DNA from: Sedimentibacter sp. MB35-C1
GTDB lineage: Bacteria; Bacillota; Clostridia; Tissierellales; Sedimentibacteraceae
Length of the DNA stretch: 64,000 bases
NCBI RefSeq assembly: GCF_030913635.1
Contig: NZ_CP133188.1
Location: forward strand, 2,542,001-2,606,000
Direction: 5' to 3'
The notes below the pieces were generated by a model. It saw only the letters and a list, made by a program, of their open reading frames with translations. It did not search any database and was not told where the DNA came from. Made by a program: the position numbers and the translations under genes. This document shows, one piece after another, positions 17,482 to 27,122 of the stretch (position 1 is its first letter; each line of letters opens with the position of its first letter).

Positions 17482-18549
17482 CTATTTGTATTCCTTAGCA
17501 GATTCTTCGTGGTTCAATACTCTGAGCCCTCCCTGAGCTAAAGCTAAAAGCTCGTCCTCACCGGGATAAGCAATTACTTCTGATATGAATTTAACTTTTT
17601 TCTCAATCATATCTACAAAGTATTTATCGTAGGCTATTCCTCCTGTAATCAGAATTGCATCAACCTCACCATCAAGAACTACTGCATATTCTCCTATGGC
17701 CTTTGCAACCTGGTATGCCATTGATCCATATACCAGCTCTGCCTTCTTATCTCCTGCCTGTGCTTTATCACTTACATCCTTTGCACTGTTAGTGCCAAGA
17801 TATGCGCTGAGACCGCCTTTTCCAACAAGCATCTTTTTTATTTCTTTCTGTGTATATTTCCCGCTGAAGCACGCGTTAATTAGCTGTTCAGCCGGAAGGG
17901 AACCTGATCTTTCCGGTGAAAATGGGCCTTCTCCATTTAAAGCGTTATTAACATCAATTACCTTTCCTTTTTTGTGTGCCCCTATGGAAATTCCTCCTCC
18001 CAAGTGAGCCACAACAAAGTTCATATCTTCATATTTTTTATTAAACCTTTCAGATGCTGCTCTTCTGGCAACTGCTTTTTGATTAAGCGCATGCCATATG
18101 CTGATTCTTTCAAAATCAGGATGACCGCTGATTCTTGCAGTTTCATTAAGTTCATCCACAACTACAGGATCTACTATGAATGACGGTATTCCTACTTCGT
18201 CTGCAATAGAACGAGCTATCAAGCCTCCAAGATTTGATGCATGCTCTCCAATTGCGTTTGAAGTCAAATCTTCAACCAGTTTATCATTTACGGCGTAAGT
18301 TCCTCCCTCTATTGGTTTTAACAAACCGCCTCTTCCAACAACTGCATCCAGTGATTTAAGTAATATATTATTATTTTTAAGCGCATCAACAATTAAATTT
18401 TTCCTGAATTCAAATTGTTCAGCAACTTTAGAGTATTTGCCCAGTTCCTCATTTGAATGCCTGAGCGTAGTCTCAAATACAGAGTTTTCATCATCATAAA
18501 CCGCAATCTTTGTTGACGTGCTTCCTGGGTTTATTATTAATTGTTTCAT
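17482..18549 (-). CDS. buk: Butyrate (branched-chain fatty acid) kinase
   Basis: A 355-aa acetate/butyrate kinase family enzyme making ATP and butyrate or branched acids from acyl phosphate. The N-terminal phosphate motif NPGSTSTKIAVYDDE, the adenosine motif VAHLGGGISIGAHKKGK and ILITGGIAYD are present. It follows ptb with one base between them and precedes the P-loop and vor genes. In Bacillus subtilis ptb and buk lie in the sigma-54-dependent bkd operon, a parallel arrangement. Confidence 0.94.
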   Translation of the reverse strand: MKQLIINPGSTSTKIAVYDDENSVFETTLRHSNEELGKYSKVAEQFEFRKNLIVDALKNNNILLKSLDAVVGRGGLLKPIEGGTYAVNDKLVEDLTSNAIGEHASNLGGLIARSIADEVGIPSFIVDPVVVDELNETARISGHPDFERISIWHALNQKAVARRAASERFNKKYEDMNFVVAHLGGGISIGAHKKGKVIDVNNALNGEGPFSPERSGSLPAEQLINACFSGKYTQKEIKKMLVGKGGLSAYLGTNSAKDVSDKAQAGDKKAELVYGSMAYQVAKAIGEYAVVLDGEVDAILITGGIAYDKYFVDMIEKKVKFISEVIAYPGEDELLALAQGGLRVLNHEESAKEYK

Positions 18550-18550
18550 A

Positions 18551-19471
18551 CTATTCTCCTTTAAAAGATGAAACTAATACAGAAAGTGCGATTGAATTTA
18601 ATTTCGCTTTATCTGAATCAGCTCTCGACGTTAACACTATAGGAGCTCTTGCTCCTAATATTATTCCTGCGTTTTCGGCATTAGCCAGATATGTCAAAGC
18701 CTTATAAAATACATTTCCTGCTTCAATATTCGGCATAAGAAGTATATCGGCGTCTCCTACTACATCACCCTTAATGCCCTTTAATTCTGCAGACTCTTTA
18801 GAAATTGCATTATCTAATGCATAGGGGCCTTCAACTATACACCCTGAAATTTTTCCTTCTTTCTGCATTTCAACAAGTTCATGTGCGTCCAAAGTCGCCT
18901 GCATTTTAGGATTTACCTTTTCTTTTGCACATATTACTGCAACCTTAGGCACTTCTGCTCCAAGAGCACGACTTAGTTTTATCGAATTTTCTATTATCTG
19001 TCTTTTATCGTCGGCATTGGGAGCTATGCTCATAGCCGCATCAGTAATAATGAAAAATTTGTGATAAGTATCAGTTGAGAAAACTGCGGCATGGCTAAGT
19101 ATATTTCCTGTTCTTAGTCCTATTTCTTTGTTTAAAACAGCCTTCAAAATAATTGATGTGTCTATTAATCCTTTCATAACCACGTCGGCTTTTTTGCTGC
19201 TTACCAATGCAACTGCTTTTTTGCAAGCCTCAGGTCCATCTTTTTCATCTATTATTTCAATATTTTTTAGATCAAATTTTATTTCTTTTGATATATCAAT
19301 TATTTTTTCTTTATCACCTATTAAAATAGGCTCGCAGATTTTTTCATCTACAGCTGTCTTAATCGCTTTTAAAACATCTTCATCCTGAGCAAAAGCTACT
19401 GCTATTTTTGAAGGTCCATGTGCTTCAGCATATTCTTGGGCATGTCTTATTATTTCTACAAATTTCTTCAC
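18551..19471 (-). CDS. ptb: Phosphate butyryltransferase
   Basis: A 306-aa phosphotransacylase converting butyryl-CoA or branched-chain acyl-CoA to the acyl phosphate for Buk. The start is GTG 19471 (VKKFVEIIRHAQEYAEAHGPSKIAV), because GAGGTG lies 5 bases upstream and the longer frame to 19546 runs through the promoter. Core motifs include VMKGLIDTSIILKAVLN and SHAAVFSTDTYHKFFIITDAAM. It is the first gene of a seven-gene operon behind a sigma-54 type promoter. Confidence 0.93.
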   Translation of the reverse strand: MKKFVEIIRHAQEYAEAHGPSKIAVAFAQDEDVLKAIKTAVDEKICEPILIGDKEKIIDISKEIKFDLKNIEIIDEKDGPEACKKAVALVSSKKADVVMKGLIDTSIILKAVLNKEIGLRTGNILSHAAVFSTDTYHKFFIITDAAMSIAPNADDKRQIIENSIKLSRALGAEVPKVAVICAKEKVNPKMQATLDAHELVEMQKEGKISGCIVEGPYALDNAISKESAELKGIKGDVVGDADILLMPNIEAGNVFYKALTYLANAENAGIILGARAPIVLTSRADSDKAKLNSIALSVLVSSFKGE

Positions 19472-19495
19472 TTTCTCACCTCGCATTAAATATTG

Positions 19496-19511
19496 AGCAA
19501 TTTTCATGCCA
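19496..19511 (-). promoter_or_regulatory. Sigma-54 (-24/-12) promoter of ptb-buk-vor
   Basis: TGGCATGAAAATTGCT matches the sigma-54 consensus TGGCAYRNNNNTTGCW at every defined position. The predicted start is near 19485, leaving a short leader that still includes the GAGGTG site of ptb. Confidence 0.85.
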
Positions 19512-19537
19512 ACTTTGATAATCTGATAAATAAAAAT

Positions 19538-19565
19538 GCCAATCACTGAAATTTCAATGATTGGC
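19538..19565 (-). terminator. Hairpin/terminator between the activator gene and ptb
   Basis: GCCAATCA (19538-19545) pairs with TGATTGGC (19558-19565) around the inner palindrome TGAAATTTCA, followed on the minus strand by ATTTTTATTTA. It probably ends the activator transcript about 100 nt after its stop codon. Confidence 0.6.
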
Positions 19566-19605
19566 TTATGTGAATAATTTTACTAAAATTACATTAAAAA
19601 TAACT

Positions 19606-19663
19606 TTGCATTAATTTGCGTGCAATTCCTTGCAACTTATGTTTTTTTTGCATTTTTTTGCAA
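19606..19663. promoter_or_regulatory. Candidate upstream activator sites for the ptb operon (TTGCA/TGCAA dyads)
   Basis: A 30-bp dyad, TTGCA-N5-TTGCG directly joined to TGCAA-N5-TGCAA (19606-19635), is followed by TTGCA-N6-TGCAA (19648-19663). The cluster is about 95-165 bp upstream of the -24/-12 promoter, the usual distance for enhancer sites of sigma-54 activators. Confidence 0.5.
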
Positions 19664-19666
19664 TCA

Positions 19667-21058
19667 TTATGAAATCCCGTGCTTTTCCATTTTGTAGTAA
19701 AGGGACCTGAGTGAAATACCCAGCACCTTCGCAGTTTCTGTCTTATTTTTATTTAGTCTGAAATATACGCTTTGTATATAATCTGATTCCGCTTTTTCAA
19801 TTACATTACTCAATCTGGTCAGCTTCGCTTCTTTTTCCACAACACACTGCTGAGAGCTTTGCTTCTTACTGTACAGCAGATGCGGAAGATGTTCAACCTG
19901 AATAATTCTTTCGTTAATATTCATATTGATTATAGAACGTCCGACAATGTTTTCAAGCTCTCTTACATTTCCAGGCCAGTTATAATGAATGAGAATATAT
20001 AATGCATCATCTGCAATATCTTGTATGTGCCTTCCATACTCATCGTTGAATTTTACAATAAAATTTTTAATAAGTAATGGTATATCTTCTTTGCGGTCTC
20101 TCAAAGGGGGTATCACAATTGGAAGTATATTTAATCTATAAAATAAATCTTCTCTGAATTTTCCTTCTTTTACAGCTTTAATAAGATCAGCATTTGTTGC
20201 AGCAATAATTCTGACATCCACCGAAATCGGATGGTTGCTTCCGACTTTCATAATTTCTTTTTCCTGCAACACTCTAAGGAGCTTAGCCTGAGTATTCATG
20301 CTTATTTCAGATATTTCATCCAAAAATATTGTTCCTTTATCGGCTTCTTCAAAAAGGCCCTTTTTACCTCCTTTTAAAGCTCCTGTAAATGAACCTTCCT
20401 CATATCCGAAGAGCTCACTTTCAAGTAAAGTGTCTGAAAGCGCAGCACAATTTACTCTTACAAAGTTATTTTCTGACCTTTTACTTTGAGCATGTATTGA
20501 ATTTGCAAAAAGTTCTTTTCCTGTTCCGCTTTCGCCTCTAAGCAATACTGTTGCAGGCACCTTTGCTGCTCTTTCTATCATTTTTTTGACTTCAAGCATT
20601 GCCGCAGATTCACCGATTATATCTTCAGGCTTATATTTGTTTGAAAGCTCTCTTAATTTTTTTTCAGCTTTGTTTAGTTTGTCTGTCAAGTCCTTAATTC
20701 CAGAAATATCATGAAGCACTGCAACGCTGCCTTTCATTGCACCGTTTACTATAATCGGTGCCGCCTGAGCTACAACAGTCTTGCCGCTAGGTCTAATTTT
20801 AAGCTTTGTGTTTTCCACAGGCTTTTTTGTGGTAAGAACCTTCATATGAAGGCTTTCTCCCTTTTCTATATCATATAATGCATCTTTACCTATAATGTCT
20901 TCTTTATCAAGTCCGGTAATTTTGGTATAAGCAGGGTTCACAAGTATGTGTTCCCCCTCTTCATTTACAACACTTATTGCATCTTGTGTCGCAAGAAGTA
21001 CCGCTTCAAGCATTCCTTGATAATCCATGTTGTTAATTTCTATGTTAATATTATTCAT
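19667..21058 (-). CDS. Sigma-54-dependent activator, PAS-AAA+-Fis type (BkdR-like role)
   Basis: A 463-aa enhancer-binding protein. A PAS domain (about residues 15-120) is followed by the AAA+ domain with Walker [11 protein letters not shown], the sigma-54 contact loop EGSFTGA (GAFTGA variant), Walker B GTIFLDEI, and a C-terminal Fis-type helix-turn-helix (TETAKVLGISLRSLYYKMEKHG). Start ATG 21058 follows GGGAG. It lies just upstream of the ptb-buk-vor operon, as BkdR precedes bkd in Bacillus, so control of that operon is likely. It begins 11 bp after cdaR, so it may be co-transcribed with the c-di-AMP genes. Confidence 0.92.
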   Translation of the reverse strand: MNNINIEINNMDYQGMLEAVLLATQDAISVVNEEGEHILVNPAYTKITGLDKEDIIGKDALYDIEKGESLHMKVLTTKKPVENTKLKIRPSGKTVVAQAAPIIVNGAMKGSVAVLHDISGIKDLTDKLNKAEKKLRELSNKYKPEDIIGESAAMLEVKKMIERAAKVPATVLLRGESGTGKELFANSIHAQSKRSENNFVRVNCAALSDTLLESELFGYEEGSFTGALKGGKKGLFEEADKGTIFLDEISEISMNTQAKLLRVLQEKEIMKVGSNHPISVDVRIIAATNADLIKAVKEGKFREDLFYRLNILPIVIPPLRDRKEDIPLLIKNFIVKFNDEYGRHIQDIADDALYILIHYNWPGNVRELENIVGRSIINMNINERIIQVEHLPHLLYSKKQSSQQCVVEKEAKLTRLSNVIEKAESDYIQSVYFRLNKNKTETAKVLGISLRSLYYKMEKHGIS

Positions 21059-21069
21059 ACTCACTCCCG

Positions 21070-22308
21070 CTATTCTTCAGCTGTAGTTGAAGCCGGAGAT
21101 TCTGTAACTTCAATACTGATTTGCCCCTGGGAAACAGATATAGTGTTAACTGTTTTTCCCGTAGTACATTCCAAATTTACATTGTTCGTGCCAGGTACAA
21201 CAGTACTTAAATCCGCTGCAAGTGTCAAATCATTTTTCTTTAATTGGTTTACGACACTTACAGGTCCGACTACATTAACTGTTATTTCATGTTCAGAATC
21301 TGGTATATCTACATTAATACCTTCAGCTAAATTATTAAACTGAATTTCAGATGCTTCAAATACAAAGTCTTTCTCAACAGTCTTTTCAATAACCGCGCTA
21401 ACAACAGGATTTGTATTCAAATCCAGTATAATCAAGCTCTCAGTATCAAGTATTTCCCTTGAAGATAAAATATTGTTAAACTCTCCCGTTATATCAAGCT
21501 CAGAAACTTCAAGTTCGTTTATCGTATCTAATATATCTTTTCTTGCCGCAATTTTTATTTTATCAGGCTTAACAGTAACGTCTGTAAGCTGATAACCTTC
21601 TTCGGGAGTTCCTGTTATATTTGGTACAAGTTTCACATACTTGGTAGGATAAATTGGAACTGTTACCTCAACATTGTCTATTGGCGCAGACATAAATATT
21701 TCCGTATCCGTTCCGTCGTAGACTCTGACCGGAACAGTCTTAGTAACATTGTCGGCAGCTCCTTCTATATTTACTGTCGCCACAGCCATAGTAGCTGAAT
21801 TTACAACACTTCTCGGCCCTGTAATCTTGACTGATGACGGTTTTGATATAGGAAACAGCCTGTAGTAATCATCTGCCTGACTGCCTTCATACTGAACATC
21901 CACATCCATAACTTTTGAAATAATGCTTTCTATGTTGCACGCAATTTGCGAAGGATAAAAATTCGTAATTTCAAGCCCGCTTGGTCCTGAAACTTCTATT
22001 TTTGCATTTGTTATACCTTCTGAAAATCCAAGCAAATCTATATATGCCGAAAAGTCGCTGTTAGCAATATTGGTAAACTGATCGCTTGTACCTTTCACTT
22101 TTACATTCACCATAAAATGATCCTTGTCCGAATTCATCAAAACAAGGTTTGAATTTTCAAGTGCGCTTAAGTTTTTGATGGTAACGGGAATACTGTTATA
22201 ATACTGTTCAAAAGGAGGATTTGTTTCAACCATTATGAACATCCACAATATTACAGAAACTACTAAACATGTTATTTGAATTAATATCTTATCGTTTTTT
22301 ATTTTCAT
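21070..22308 (-). CDS. cdaR: YbbR-domain regulator of diadenylate cyclase (CdaR)
   Basis: A 412-aa protein with one N-terminal membrane anchor (ILIQITCLVVSVILWMFIM) and repeated extracytoplasmic YbbR domains (for example VKVKGTSDQFTNI, VTGPRSVVNSA, VTVKPDKIKIAA). CdaR proteins bind and modulate CdaA. Start ATG 22308 is chosen over the upstream TTG (22329). It overlaps the end of cdaA by about 20 bp. A Thr/Glu-rich tail ends the protein. Confidence 0.9.
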   Translation of the reverse strand: MKIKNDKILIQITCLVVSVILWMFIMVETNPPFEQYYNSIPVTIKNLSALENSNLVLMNSDKDHFMVNVKVKGTSDQFTNIANSDFSAYIDLLGFSEGITNAKIEVSGPSGLEITNFYPSQIACNIESIISKVMDVDVQYEGSQADDYYRLFPISKPSSVKITGPRSVVNSATMAVATVNIEGAADNVTKTVPVRVYDGTDTEIFMSAPIDNVEVTVPIYPTKYVKLVPNITGTPEEGYQLTDVTVKPDKIKIAARKDILDTINELEVSELDITGEFNNILSSREILDTESLIILDLNTNPVVSAVIEKTVEKDFVFEASEIQFNNLAEGINVDIPDSEHEITVNVVGPVSVVNQLKKNDLTLAADLSTVVPGTNNVNLECTTGKTVNTISVSQGQISIEVTESPASTTAEE

Positions 22309-23116
22309 TTCTGTTTCTCCATTTATCAATAATATTTACTTTATCATTGTCCACATAAATGCCTGATAAAAGGTATTCTAATTCTTCAATTTGAATATTT
22401 CTATACAGTCTTCCTTCCACAGCGTAGGAAATATAACCTGTTTCCTCAGACACTATCAAGGCTATGGAGTCAGATTTTTCCGTCATTCCTATAGCAGCTC
22501 TGTGCCTGGTTCCTATATCTTTTGAAAGAAGATTATTTTCTGTAAGCGGCAAAAAACATCCTGCGGCTCGTATAGTATAATCCTTTATAATTACAGCACC
22601 GTCATGAAGAGGAGTATTAGGTATAAATATATTAATTAACAATCCGCTTGATATAGTTGCATTAAGCCTTGTTCCGCTTTCTACTATGTCGTTAAGCCCT
22701 ATCTTCTGTTCAAAAATTATGAGAGCCCCTATTTTTTGTCTGGCCAGTGAAGATGTGGCAGATACTATTTCTTTTATAACCTGTTCTGACGTCTGAGCAT
22801 TTTTTTCTAAAGCCGAAAGTGTAAATGATGTTCTCCCTATATATTCCAACGCCTTTCTAATCTCCGGCTGGAACACAACGACCAGTGCTATTACTCCAAC
22901 CTGAAATGTATGCTCCAATATATACTTGACCATGTAAAGATCGAATAGTTCCGATATAGGAATCAGAGCAACTAAAAGTACAATTCCCTTAACCAGCTGT
23001 TTTGCTCTCATATCACGTATCAACATATATCCATGATACAATACATAGTAAACGAGTCCTATATCCACTATACTGTTAAATCCGATATTAGAAAATATTA
23101 ATTTAATATACTCCAT
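22289..23116 (-). CDS. cdaA: Diadenylate cyclase CdaA
   Basis: A 275-aa membrane enzyme making cyclic di-AMP from two ATP. Three transmembrane segments occupy residues about 10-80, followed by the DAC domain with PLHDGAVIIKD and GTRHRAAIGMTE, the catalytic DGA and RHR motifs. It is followed by cdaR, and CapA lies 27 bp upstream on the same strand. c-di-AMP controls potassium and osmolyte balance in Firmicutes. Confidence 0.95.
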   Translation of the reverse strand: MEYIKLIFSNIGFNSIVDIGLVYYVLYHGYMLIRDMRAKQLVKGIVLLVALIPISELFDLYMVKYILEHTFQVGVIALVVVFQPEIRKALEYIGRTSFTLSALEKNAQTSEQVIKEIVSATSSLARQKIGALIIFEQKIGLNDIVESGTRLNATISSGLLINIFIPNTPLHDGAVIIKDYTIRAAGCFLPLTENNLLSKDIGTRHRAAIGMTEKSDSIALIVSEETGYISYAVEGRLYRNIQIEELEYLLSGIYVDNDKVNIIDKWRNRNENKKR

Positions 23117-23143
23117 GACACCACATCCCCAATATAATTTATG

Positions 23144-24427
23144 TTATTCCACCGTATTGCTTTCCAACAGCTGCATCTGTTTGGAAGTATCACTCAATGA
23201 TCTTTTCATTCTAATTTTTGTGTTTTCGTTAAGCTCTGAGCTTTCAATATATTCCATTATTGGATAAACAACATGCTCTGTTCCGCCGCCATCAGTAGTT
23301 CCTTTATATACCCATAGAGGTATGTATGTAATTTCTTTAATATTTACTTCACCGGTTTCACCATTTTTTTCAATGTTTATGTCTACAATTACTCCATCCT
23401 CGGTATATTTTGAAACCTCTTCTGATAAACCATATGGCAATAACGTTTCAACTCTTTGATTTGACAGAAAATTTCCCATTGAATATGCTACAAATTTAGT
23501 TTTTCCGCCGTATTCAAGCTTTTGTGCAGGCTGTATTACGTGGGGATGACTTCCAAGAATTATATCTACGCCTTCTTCAAACATTTTATCGGCAAGCACT
23601 TCCTGTCTTTCTGCCTGAAATCTTGAATATTCGTCTCCCCAATGCATACATGCAATTATGACATCTGCATTTTGGCTTTTTGCATAAACAATGTCTTCTG
23701 AAATCTTTGTTTCATCTATTATATTTATCATTGCATCCAGATCTGCTGAAGACATAACAGATTCCAGACCGTTTACCATTTCCGTGTAAGAAAGAAACGC
23801 AAGTTTTATACCCTTAATCTCTTTAATCAATACTCTTGTTTCAGGCTTTTCTGTATATGTCCCGATAGGATCCATACCCCTTGCACTTATCTCATTAACG
23901 GTTCTTATTACACCAGCTTTTCTTGTATCAAGGCTGTGATTATTAGCCGTTGATAAAACATCAAATCCTGCATCTTTTATTGCATCCAGCACCTCATCCG
24001 GCGCATTGAAAATAGGGTACCCTTGGTATGCATACACAGAATCTCCTGCTGTTGTTCCTTCAAAATTTGCAATTGCCAAATCAGCTGACTGAAATAATCC
24101 CTTAACGGCTTTAAAACTATTTTTAAAATCATATTTGCCTGTTTTTGAATCATATGCACCATCCAACTGAGATGGGTGAAACATAATATCGCCGGTTGCT
24201 TTAAGGTTAATTGTAACATTTGGCTTTGCTACCGGTTCAATCGGTATCTCCGGTTGAGAAACATTTGTAACATCTTCGAAATCTGCTTCTCCAATATCAT
24301 TTTTTCCTTTGCTGTCCTTGCCCATGCCATTTACAACAAATGATGCTGCCAAAATACTTACAATTACAAACAGCCCCAGTGACAGCAGCCGAATTCTTTT
24401 TTTTCTACGTCTATATTTTCTGCTCAT
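23144..24427 (-). CDS. CapA family protein (metallophosphatase-like, membrane-anchored)
   Basis: A 427-aa protein with a basic N-terminus, one membrane segment (LLSLGLFVIVSILAASFVV, residues about 14-33) and an extracytoplasmic CapA domain. Motifs are TGDIMFHPSQ, NFEGTTAG, STANNHSLDTRK, MHWGDEY and LGSHPHVIQP, consistent with a calcineurin-like metal site. CapA proteins are linked to poly-gamma-glutamate capsule synthesis, but no capBC genes are nearby, so the substrate is unknown. It precedes cdaA. Confidence 0.87.
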   Translation of the reverse strand: MSRKYRRRKKRIRLLSLGLFVIVSILAASFVVNGMGKDSKGKNDIGEADFEDVTNVSQPEIPIEPVAKPNVTINLKATGDIMFHPSQLDGAYDSKTGKYDFKNSFKAVKGLFQSADLAIANFEGTTAGDSVYAYQGYPIFNAPDEVLDAIKDAGFDVLSTANNHSLDTRKAGVIRTVNEISARGMDPIGTYTEKPETRVLIKEIKGIKLAFLSYTEMVNGLESVMSSADLDAMINIIDETKISEDIVYAKSQNADVIIACMHWGDEYSRFQAERQEVLADKMFEEGVDIILGSHPHVIQPAQKLEYGGKTKFVAYSMGNFLSNQRVETLLPYGLSEEVSKYTEDGVIVDINIEKNGETGEVNIKEITYIPLWVYKGTTDGGGTEHVVYPIMEYIESSELNENTKIRMKRSLSDTSKQMQLLESNTVE

Positions 24428-24521
24428 TTAATTACCTCTTTATTTATATTCCATATTTAATATTAACTTACCATGAAAGATTTTGCAATAAATTAATTAT
24501 TAAAAAACACTTAAAATTAAA

Positions 24522-26318
24522 TTACACAGGCTTCCTAGGCTTTATAAGACACTTGGGACCATATCCGATTAGATCATGCCTGTTTTCCTTTTGCAAAGCT
24601 TTTAAAACTAAGTTGTAATTCTCTCTTTTACTGTATTGCATAAGAGCACGCTGCATTCTTTTGTCTTCTCTTTCTTTAGGAACATATATACTTTCACCTG
24701 TGAGAGGATTAAAACCCGTATAATACATACAAGTTGAAAGAGTTCCCGGTGTCGGATAAAAATCCTGAACCTGTTCTGGTATATACCCCATATCTCGTAT
24801 ATATTCCGCAAGTTCAATGGCATCTTTAAGATGTGAACCCGGATGTGATGATATAAAATATGGAACGATATATTGTTCTTTATTAATTTTTTTGCTCTCC
24901 GCATAAAATTTTCTTACAAATTTATTATAAATATTTATCGATGGTTTTCCCATAAGTTTAAGTACAGATTCTGAAACGTGCTCAGGTGCCGTTCTCAGCT
25001 GACCACTTACATGATATTTGCATAGTTCTTTTATAAATTCGTCATTATTATCATATATCGCATAATCATATCTTATACCAGAACGAATAAAAACTTTTTT
25101 AATTCCTTTTACATTTCTTATTTTTCTGAGAAGCTCTAGATAATCACTGTGATCAACCCGAAGGTTTTTGCATTTTTCAGGACTAAGGCACTCTCTGTCT
25201 TTACACACCCCGTACTTACTCTGTTTCTTACATGCTCTGATTCTAAAATTTGCCGTTGGTCCGCCTACATCATGTATATACCCTTTGAACTCTTTATCAT
25301 TCAATATCTTATCAACTTCTTTCAATATTGAATCGTGACTTCTGCCCTGCACAACTCTTCCCTGATGGAAATTCAGAGCACAAAAACTGCAGCCACCGAA
25401 ACAGCCTCTCACACTGGTTATGCTGAATTTTATTTCTTTTAATGCCGGCACTCCGCCTGATTTTTTATAAATAGGGTGGCAGTCCATCATATAATTCAGG
25501 TCATAAATATCATCCAATTCCTGCATTGTCAACGGATCCATAGGTGGATTCTGCACAACATACACTGTATCATATTGTTCAACCAACGTTCTGCCTGTCT
25601 TAGAATCTGTATTTTCATATTGAATCTTAAAGCTTTTTCCAAATTTTTGCTTAGAAGAAGCTGTCTCTTCATAAGAAGGTAAGAAAATTGGATCAAATGG
25701 TCTATCTTTGTCCTTGGTTTTATATACCGTTCCGTTAATAAATGTTATTTCATTTACCGGTATTCCGGCTTCTAACGCCTCGGCAATTTGCAGTATTGAT
25801 TTTTCTCCCATACCGTAAACAAGCAAATCAGCACCAGAATCCATCAGTACAGACCTCTTCATACTGTCGCTCCAATAGTCATAATGGCTTAATCTTCTTA
25901 AACTTGCCTCAATGCCGCCTATAATTATAGGTACATGCTTATATGCCTCTCTAATGCGATTCGAATATACTGTTACTGCCCTATCCGGTCTCAGCCCGGA
26001 CTTACCTCCCGGCGAATATGCATCAGTACTTCTTTTTTTCTTAAAGGAGGTGTAATGATTCACCATTGAATCAATGTTACCGGAATTAACCAAAAAACCC
26101 AGTCTAGGTTCGCCAAGCTTTTTAAAAGAATTAATATCTTTCCAGTCAGGCTGAGCAATTATTCCTACCTTATAGCTGTATCTCTCCAATAATCTGGATA
26201 TAATTCCTGTAGCGAAAGAAGAATGATCTACATATGCATCACCTGTCACAAAGACAAAATCGCACTGAGCCCACCCTCTTTTATTCATATCTTCTATGCT
26301 TATTGGTAAAAAATCCAT
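24522..26318 (-). CDS. YgiQ family radical SAM protein
   Basis: A 598-aa radical SAM protein of the YgiQ (UPF0313) family. An N-terminal B12-binding-like domain with [16 protein letters not shown] is followed by the SAM cluster motif [16 protein letters not shown] near residue 310, which has the CX3CX2C spacing. A further Cys cluster, [21 protein letters not shown], follows near 375. No substrate is known. It is apparently monocistronic. Confidence 0.9.
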   Translation of the reverse strand: MDFLPISIEDMNKRGWAQCDFVFVTGDAYVDHSSFATGIISRLLERYSYKVGIIAQPDWKDINSFKKLGEPRLGFLVNSGNIDSMVNHYTSFKKKRSTDAYSPGGKSGLRPDRAVTVYSNRIREAYKHVPIIIGGIEASLRRLSHYDYWSDSMKRSVLMDSGADLLVYGMGEKSILQIAEALEAGIPVNEITFINGTVYKTKDKDRPFDPIFLPSYEETASSKQKFGKSFKIQYENTDSKTGRTLVEQYDTVYVVQNPPMDPLTMQELDDIYDLNYMMDCHPIYKKSGGVPALKEIKFSITSVRGCFGGCSFCALNFHQGRVVQGRSHDSILKEVDKILNDKEFKGYIHDVGGPTANFRIRACKKQSKYGVCKDRECLSPEKCKNLRVDHSDYLELLRKIRNVKGIKKVFIRSGIRYDYAIYDNNDEFIKELCKYHVSGQLRTAPEHVSESVLKLMGKPSINIYNKFVRKFYAESKKINKEQYIVPYFISSHPGSHLKDAIELAEYIRDMGYIPEQVQDFYPTPGTLSTCMYYTGFNPLTGESIYVPKEREDKRMQRALMQYSKRENYNLVLKALQKENRHDLIGYGPKCLIKPRKPV

Positions 26319-26412
26319 TTTCCCTCCGTATCTTTTATTATGTTTGTTAACCTCATTATACCATTATATATATTTTTTACAAAGTACAAATACAGTAACT
26401 CTCCGCATAAAA

Positions 26413-26438
26413 ATAAACAGGAGAGCACTCCTGTTTAT
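26413..26438 (-). terminator. Terminator after pduL
   Basis: ATAAACAGGAG and CTCCTGTTTAT form a perfect 11-bp stem around AGCA; TTTATTTTT follows on the minus strand. Confidence 0.85.
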
Positions 26439-26455
26439 CCATTATATTGCACAAC

Positions 26456-27034
26456 TTATTCAGCAATAACTTCTACAGTATCTCCATTAGAAAGTCCGGC
26501 AGCATTTCCCTCTTCAACATCAAGGTGCATATCAAGTGCATATGTATCACTAACTCTGATTAATACATTATCAAATGTTACACCTCTGGGACCTCCAGCC
26601 TTTACCTTAACAATATCTTTATCTTTTAAGCCATACTTTTCTGCATCTGTAGTATGCATATGAATATGTCTTGCAGCAGCAATTACTCCTCTTTCCAATA
26701 CAACTTCACCTTTTGGTCCTACTAGTTTGATTCCTGGAGTACCTTCAGTTTTACCTGAATCTCTTACAGGAAGATTTTTTAAACCAAGAGTGAAACCATC
26801 TGAAAGAGACAGCTCTACCTGAGATTCTTTTCTTGCAGGTCCGAGAATTCTAACTCCGCTTATTGTCCTTTTCGGTCCCACTAAATCAACTTTCTCATCG
26901 CATGCAAATTGTCCAGGCTGGCTTAAATCTTTTATAGGTGTTAATTCATGATCCGCTCCGAATAATATATCTATATGCTCCTTTGTAAGATGAACATGTT
27001 TGTTTGACAACCCTACTGTAACTTTAAAATTCAT
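26456..27034 (-). CDS. pduL: Phosphate propanoyltransferase PduL
   Basis: A 192-aa PduL-type phosphotransacylase, unrelated in sequence to Pta and Ptb, interconverting acyl-CoA and acyl phosphate. Two metal-binding histidine clusters are visible, LSNKHVHLT near residue 10 and RHIHMHTTD near 127, plus DMHLDVEEGNAAG. No microcompartment shell genes and no N-terminal targeting peptide are present, so it is probably cytosolic and used for acetyl- or propionyl-CoA. It could serve MegL-derived 2-oxobutyrate after oxidation to propionyl-CoA (inference). Confidence 0.93.
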   Translation of the reverse strand: MNFKVTVGLSNKHVHLTKEHIDILFGADHELTPIKDLSQPGQFACDEKVDLVGPKRTISGVRILGPARKESQVELSLSDGFTLGLKNLPVRDSGKTEGTPGIKLVGPKGEVVLERGVIAAARHIHMHTTDAEKYGLKDKDIVKVKAGGPRGVTFDNVLIRVSDTYALDMHLDVEEGNAAGLSNGDTVEVIAE

Positions 27035-27122
27035 TATTATCCTCCATAATTTATATTTCCAATAAAAATTATATTATATTTTGAAGGTTTTATCAATGGT
27101 TAAATTTTATTTTTTGCACATC

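Noticed and set aside
19594-19640. A second sigma-54 promoter near the TTGCA cluster (TTGCACG...ATGCA)
   Set aside because: The spacing between the -24-like and -12-like parts is too long; the elements fit binding half sites better.
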